From assembly GCA_037447655.1 (NCBI GenBank), contig JBBHKE010003562.1, positions 253,425 through 317,424 of the forward strand: 64,000 nucleotides of DNA. Reading direction: 5' to 3'. This DNA is from Zygnema cylindricum (lineage: Eukaryota; Streptophyta; Zygnematophyceae; Zygnematales; Zygnemataceae). Below the pieces are notes generated by a model, which worked only from the letters and a program-made list of their open reading frames with translations, was not told where the DNA came from and ran no database searches. The position numbers and the translations under genes are program-made. How positions within the stretch are numbered: the stretch's first letter is position 1; each line of letters starts with the position of its first letter. Shown in pieces: positions 58,258 to 64,000 of the stretch.

Positions 58258-58849
58258 TCAGGCGAACTTTTCGATGAACTCACTTATCTTTCGTTTCTTG
58301 ATTTCTTTAGTGATAGAGTTCTCCATAGGTTCCTCCTCCTTAGCTTTTTCTGTACCATTTTCTGTACCTGCAGGAAGATTGGTCAGACCTGCTTTTCTTA
58401 CACAGAGACTTAGCTTATCTCTTCCTACAGCCTTAGTGAGCATATCTGCTGCATTCTCTTTATCAGGAGTGTAAGAAAATTCCACTGCTTCCGCTGCAAT
58501 CTCATTTCTAACAAAGTGATACCTCATAGAAATGTGTTTAGATTTAGGGTGATTCACGGGATTTTTGATCAATGCTAAGCAACTTTGACTGTCTGTAAAT
58601 ATTTTAGTCCTCTCAGTCTGCAAAAAACCTATCTCATTTAGAAATTCTCTCATCCAAAGGACCTCTTTTACAGTTGCGGCTGCGGCCATGTATTCCGCCT
58701 CCATGGTGGAGAGTGCCACTGTTTTCTGGAGCTTGCTCGCCCAACTCACGCTTCCATCTCCAATCTTACACAAGTAACCAGTCGTGGACTTCCTTGTGGT
58801 AAGATCACCTCCCCAATCTGCATCGCTGAAAGCATGGATGTTTATCCCA
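58258..58849 (-). pseudogene. RNase H of a minus-strand D-family copia element
   Basis: An open frame with copia RNase H: HAFSDADWGGDLTTRKSTTG, MCKIGDGSVSWASKLQKTV, STMEAEYMAAAATVKEVLWM, IFTDSQSCLALIKNP and SKHISMRYHFVRNEIA, then DMLTKAVGRDKLSLC and a charged tail ending at 58,258. All catalytic acids (SDAD, EAEY, TDSQ) are kept and there is no stop. Upstream it joins gag within a few bases, so gag C-terminus, protease, integrase and RT are all deleted. Confidence 0.85.
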
Positions 58850-59006
58850 AAAGGTTAACATTTTCGAAGTGTGTCTCCACCATATCCGCCCAATAAGCAT
58901 ATTTTTCTCTCGAGAAGATAGGAATTCTCGATGACATGCCCATAACATGTTGTTCTACGACCACTGGAGCAGGTGGAGCAGCAGCAGTACTAGTAGAAGT
59001 AGACAT
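58850..59006 (-). pseudogene. D-family gag N-terminus fused to RNase H
   Basis: gag starts at ATG 59,006, 59 nt before the LTR end, and reads a Thr/Ala/Pro segment then VMGMSSRIPIFSREKYAYWA and DMVETHFENVNLLG. It then meets the RNase H segment out of frame at about 58,850. Primer-site-like text TGTTATGGGC lies directly after the LTR end (58,938-58,947). The deletion removes some 3.5 kb expected of a full element. Confidence 0.75.
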
Positions 59007-59813
59007 AATTCACCACAGAAGCTTACCAAGAATCTATCAAACAGCTGCCTTTTACAGCTCAATAAAGTTGACACAGAGGTCAAAACTGATTCAAACTATA
59101 CTACAGTATAGTTTATCACAAAGTCTGACAAAGTTTCCCAAAAACAGTCTGCAGATTACACAGTCTGGAAGTCTGGATACAAAAATCATCCTAAGTCCTA
59201 ATTCTTATACTCTTAGTGAGTATCTACTTCTAGTTGTCCTATTACATAATGTTGTACCGCCGATACAGGTGTTCTTAGGAGATATGTCAAAAACACAAAA
59301 CTACCACTGAAATCTAATTACTCCAAATCACGCTAAAACTAATTTACCACTGTACAATAAATATTATTGAGAATCTGTACTGAGTGATTGTACAAATACT
59401 CGCCGCCGGCTAGTTACATTTTTCCGGATATATCCACTTAGTTGTTGTAAAGACATATGTCAGTAAGTCATATGTGAATCTCGTCCGTTGACTCGATTCT
59501 GTTCAACCGTAACAGCGCATTCCAATTCCATATCACATTCGAATACCTGCTTCAAAGCAACTGCGTTGTCCCATACCAAAAATAGCCGCAGCTGCGTTTG
59601 TCTTGTTGTGAAGCAATTGCGTTCGTCCGTACGGACCATATCAAATATAACCGCAGCTGCGCTTGTTCTATCTGCGTCACAGCTGCGCTGTTCTAATGTT
59701 GGTGTCGGTACCAAAAGTTTTCACTGTGCTTCTAGTGACGACGCGTGTCCCTATAGATCTTTTTTCCCGTCGTCCTATAAATTTGCCAAGACTTAAGCAT
59801 TCCAAAATCCAAC
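58948..59813 (-). repeat. 5' LTR of the minus-strand D-family element
   Basis: 866 bp on the minus strand from TGTTGGATTTTGGAATGC to AGAACAACA. A TATA-like TATAAGAATTAGGACTTAGG precedes the end by about 260 bp, as in solo LTR D. The upstream half holds imperfect repeats around GCAGCTGCGGCTAT/GCAGCTGCGGTTAT (59,580-59,690). Its start abuts the gag zinc-knuckle sequence of the plus-strand element at 59,814. Confidence 0.7.
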
Positions 59814-62800
59814 AGACACTACATGGTTGACTGTAACAGGCAGGCAGATCTTCGAAACAAGAAAGGATCCGAAAAACCAAACTCAGGTGGAAAGTAGAAG
59901 GTATTTGTGGCAGCACAACTGGAAGATAACGATATGGAAGGCCGGAATGAGGAGATCGGTGATCTTCTCTTGAACAAAAAGCTGGAGAAAAGGGAGATCG
60001 AACCAAAAATTCTAAGAAAGGAAATGTGTGCCTTTAGAGGTATGAGAGAACACAAGGAAGGAGGGATCATTGATTTAGTGGCATCTATGCACATGTGTAG
60101 AGAGAAGAGTTTGTTTGTGAGTCTCAAGAAGATTTCCTCAGTTGAGAAAGAGTATGGAGATGGGAGAGTTGTAACTACTACCTTAGTAGGGTCGGTTGAT
60201 CTAAAAGTCCAAGTAGAAGTAAAAGGGTACATGGTAACCCTCACAGATGTACTCTATATACCTCAGCACAACAAAAATCTTAAATCTACCTCCGTGTTAG
60301 ATGGTAAAGGGTTTGAAACTAAGACTAGGAAGGGTGTCTTTACAACAAGCTTTGAGGGTGGCACTTACTTTACAGCTGTGAAAGAAAGTCAAGGGAGGTT
60401 CAGATTAGTTTTTAGCAATGGGAAGAAAGGACTTTTGTACTGTTGTGTGAATGATATGATGATCTGGCACAAAAGACTTGGGCATGTGCATGCAAAGAAA
60501 ATAAAAGAAAGAAAGAAAAATGAGTGATAGAGGGAATGCATTTTGGAAATGATGAAATCTTAGGAGATTGCATTGGATGTGCTCAAGGAAAAATACATAA
60601 GCTGCCTTTTCCAAAGACTGCCACCGATAGAGGACTTAATGTATCAGATCTAGTACACACTGATATCTGGGGGCCTGCTAGAGTTCCCTCACCTGGAGGT
60701 AAGAGGTATATAATGACCTTGATGGATGATTGGTCTATATATTCAAAGGTTTACTTTATCACTGAGGTATATAATGACCTTGATGGATGATTAGTCTATA
60801 TATTCAAAGGTTTTCTTTATCACACATAAGTCAGAGGCAGCTAGATGTTTCACAGAATATAAAACCGGGAGTGAAAAACTACATGGGACTCCCATTAAAA
60901 GAATAAGAAGTGATAATGGAGGAGAATACACCTCATATCAGTTTGAGGAATATTTGAAAGCGGAGGGGATTCAACATCAGAAAATTGTTCCCCATAATCC
61001 AGAACAAAATGGTGTTACAGAAAGGCTAAACACAACTTTAGGGGAGAGTGCAAGGTGCATACTGAATGAAAAAAAGATAGGAAGAAAATTTTGGGCTTAA
61101 GGTGTTCGGTAGCCAGGTTTACACCTTAGATAATGATAAGTCTAAATGGAAACTGGAGAATACCAAGGTATCTATTAGGCTACTATGATGACATAAAGGG
61201 ATATAGTTTCTCCAAGGTATCTATTAGGCTACTATGATGACATAAAGGGATATAGAGTGTATGATCAGGAGAGAAAACATGTACTCTTGGCAAAGCATCT
61301 AGAGGTAATGGATGAAGGAAAATCAATAGATCCATTTAAATATACAAAAACTGTGAGAATCAGATTTGAAAACGAGGAAGGTGATTTTAAACAAAGTACT
61401 TCCACAGAAAAGGATCAAGTAGAAAAATCAGTCTTTAATGAAAGTCATAGTGAAGATGGACAGTTTACAATTGATGTGATTCAGCCCCAAACTGATATAA
61501 TGGAAGAAAAAGAAGAAAGACTTCAGAATCCAAATGAAAGGGGAGATGGAGAAAAGGAGAGAAGAAACCCAAGACTGCTATCAATACTAGCTTCAAAGTT
61601 CAAAAGAGGACAAAGAAGCAGCAAACGAATCCAAGAGAGACAATTGAATAACAAGGTTACAAAGTTGTCACACCCGAGTAAGCCACAAACATATCAGGAG
61701 GCATTGAACACTCCGGAGAGCAAACGGTGGATCATTGCTATCAATGAGGAGATGGCTTCCATAATGGAGGCAAACACATGGGACCTGGTGGACTGTCCAC
61801 CAGAAAGAAAATCGATTAGATGTAAGTGGGTTTTCAAACTTTAACTGAACCCTTACAATACCATTGAAAGATATAAGGCACGGCTAGTGGCAAAAGGATA
61901 TACACAGAAAGAGGGTATTGACTATGAGGAAACCTTTACTCCTGTAGTCAGATTCCCATCACTCCGAATTCTCCTAAGCTTAGCCGCAGCGGAAGACATA
62001 GAGGTTCACCAAATGGACATCAAAACTGCTTTCCTGAATGGAGAACTTGAAGAGAGATCTTCACGGCGCCAAGAGTTCATTTGGAAAGGGTGAAAACAAG
62101 GTATGTGCTAATAAAATCGTGTATGAATCGAAACAAGCCCCGGCAATGGAATAAGAAATTGGATGGATTTGACTAGACTTGGATACATAAAAGAAGTCAT
62201 ATCACCAATCTACTTGTTTAAAGATGAGAAAGGTGTTATTTTATAGCTGATACGTTGATGATTTACCGGGTTTTAGTCCATCACTTTAAAATGAAAAAAC
62301 AGTTAAGAAAGACTTAAAATTGGTTTGACATGAAGGACTTAGGAGAGCTAAGTGCATCTTGTGAATTAAATGGAAAGAGATAAAAGAAAAGAATCATCGA
62401 TTGACACAGAAAAGGCAATGGAAAATATGTTGGAAAAATTCCAAATGGAAAAGCAACCGCTACTCCAATGGAATTAAAGAAAGTGAGTGAGGGGAGCTTA
62501 CGGGAAGGTGTTATGATCTTAGATGATCAGATGAGCAAAGAAGAGGAAACATTTATGAGAGGGATTCCATATAGACAGGTTGTTGGGAGCCTAATCTACT
62601 TTATGAACTGCACTAGGCCAAGTATTGATGCAGCAGTCGGAATTCTGAGTAGAAGTCTGAATGATCCTAGAGAGATTGGGAAGCAACCAAGAGAGTCATG
62701 AGATATTTTGTGGGAACGCAGAACTTATGGTTGCATTTGGGTGTGGATAACACTAATATCACCACGTGGAGACCACGTGGAGTGATGCCAGCTATGGGGA

Positions 62801-63239
62801 TGCTCCGATGAGAAGATGTACTTTTGGATATGTATTGTATGTGGGAAGTGGCGTTTGCTGTTGGAGTAGTAAGCAGCGAAAGTTGATTGCTCAGTCCACC
62901 ATGGAGGCTGAGTACATGGCCTCTTGTTCAGCAGTGAAACAATTGATGTGGGTGAAGTCATTGTTGCAAGAGCTTGGTTTTATGAAGGTTGGGGTACAGA
63001 AAATTTATTATGACAATCAAGCTGCAATAGCTATTACAGAAAATCCAAATCATCACTTTAAGGCAAAACATATGGATATTAGATTGAGTTTTGTAAGGGA
63101 AAAGGTGGAGAACAAAGTGATTTGTTTAGAATATAAGTCAGAAAGAGAGATGGTAGCTGACATGATGACAAAGCATGTTCCCTCTCCCAAATTAAACTTC
63201 TGTAGAGACAGATGTGGACTGAAACTTAAAAATGACTAT
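59814..63239 (+). pseudogene. Copia gag-pol A', decayed
   Basis: Starts inside the gag zinc knuckle (HYMVDCNRQADL), where the minus-strand LTR abuts. Protease is mutated (IDLVASMHM for DSGAS). It continues with GAG-pre-integrase WHKRLGHVH, integrase HTDIWGPARVPSPGGKRY, RSDNGGEYTS, and a damaged Glu region (NGVTERLN). A 71-bp tandem duplication lies at 60,703-60,828 and a 49-bp one at 61,163-61,256. RT has [26 protein letters not shown], and a badly broken YVDD region near 62,250. RNase H (62,766-63,257) is well kept: SDASYGDAPMRRC, STMEAEYMASCSAVKQLMWV and YYDNQAAIAI. Many frameshifts. Confidence 0.85.
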
Positions 63240-63252
63240 AAAATAAGGGGAG

Positions 63253-64000
63253 TGTAGAAACTAGGAATTTATGAGGTATTTTCAAGGTCTTTAAATAGAA
63301 AAGATAAGTGATTAAATAATTAGTCAACATGACTAGTGAAGTCACTGAAGACTCAGGAGAGAGAGAGGAAGCCATGGCTGAGGGAGGGGAAGGCAGGGAG
63401 ATAGGGTAGAATAAAGAGTGATGAAGTCACTCTTACACAAAAGGTGAGTCCGGTAGGACTCGAACCTTTGACCAGCAAAGTGAGGTGCAGCCGTCCGCTC
63501 AAACCGGTAAGTCGTAGAAGATCGTTGAATAATATAGGGTTCGAGAATTACTTAAAAGAATGTTAGTGTACCATAAACCATTCAATTGGTTTTAAGGATG
63601 TAGAATAACATAGAACCAGTTGTGCGATACCCCGCACGAAGCAAATGTACCAGACATTTGTTTGAACGGACGACATTGAAAGTCAGTCTACATCGGAAGG
63701 CTCACGTACGAGCTGACATCACGGAATGACCATTTTGGCGGTTTTCGAACATAACGTCACCGGATGACTTGTGGCAGACTTCCATCACTTTGCGGAATTG
63801 ACGGAGCACTTCCGAACAAGTTAAAGTATGACAGACGTCTCCTGTTAAGCCATGTCGTACATCTACCGTATAGAAGGTACCACGGCTTGTGTACCTTACT
63901 GAACCTTGCGATTTTTGCGCTAACGACAACGTGTGGGAGTTTTACTCTCGACGACCACACTCATTCCGTTTTACGACGCGCCGCGCCGCGCGGACGTCCC
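63253..64000 (+). repeat. 3' LTR of element A', cut by window end
   Basis: Begins TGTAGAAACTAGG after the tract AAAATAAGGGGAG, like LTR A, and then diverges. It contains the clearest antisense tRNA-like segment (63,445-63,520). At least 748 bp; its end lies beyond the window, whose last bases are GCGC-rich. Confidence 0.8.
63445..63520 (-). other. Antisense tRNA-like segment in LTR A'
   Basis: On the minus strand the segment has a perfect Pol III B box (GGTTCGAGTCC) about 45 bp after an A-box-like CCGGTTTGAGCGGACGG, with the total length of a tRNA. The acceptor stem does not pair properly, so it is a tRNA-derived remnant rather than a tRNA gene. The corresponding place in LTRs A, B, E and F holds related text. 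Confidence 0.5.

Noticed and set aside
63445-63520. Functional tRNA gene on the minus strand
   Set aside because: B box is perfect but the acceptor stem and T stem do not pair; only a tRNA-like remnant can be supported.

Overview
The window looks like nuclear DNA of a land plant, AT-rich and heavily loaded with LTR retrotransposons. The plant reading rests on copia-type elements, plant-style malectin exons with GT-AG introns, and A+T-rich intergenic DNA. The species cannot be named. The copia elements appear to be primed by a half tRNA rather than by the tRNA 3' end usual in seed plants, so a bryophyte, lycophyte or fern is my guess, but it is only a guess.

Layout. 1-17.2 kb is a decayed tandem array: a non-coding module (about 1, 6.5 and 12.7 kb) alternates with a unit carrying a 154-residue secreted-protein gene (4,271-4,735 and 9,837-10,301). 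The third unit kept its module and its tail, but a patchwork of copia fragments (13.9-17.0 kb) sits where its gene should be. 17.2-24.9 kb is mostly non-coding and holds one possible exon and five related inverted-repeat elements with TA flanks. 24.9-46.7 kb is a four-deep nest of copia elements, reconstructed from equal LTR lengths and target duplications: solo LTR D lies in the 5' LTR of element A, A lies in the RNase H region of element B, and B lies in the pol of element C. C also holds solo LTR G and an LTR fragment F. 46.7-48.2 kb is an AAT-type microsatellite running to an assembly gap. 48.2-50.2 kb is the end of another copia element with its LTR. 50.2-57.8 kb holds simple repeats and three minus-strand exons of a malectin-type receptor gene. 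58.2-64 kb holds an internally deleted minus-strand copia element lying against a decayed plus-strand one, whose 3' LTR runs off the window.

Main observation: in four distinct copia families (A, B, C, D) the gag start codon lies inside the LTR, 20-59 nt before its end. Directly after the LTR end, inside gag, is a shared motif close to GGTTATGGGCCCACC. This is the complement of the anticodon arm of initiator tRNA-Met, the site used by Drosophila copia, Ty5 and Volvox Osser for half-tRNA priming. One short segment therefore serves as LTR end, primer site and gag N-terminus.

No intact autonomous element was seen; every gag-pol carries stops, frameshifts or lost catalytic residues. The only complete host genes are the two secreted-protein genes.
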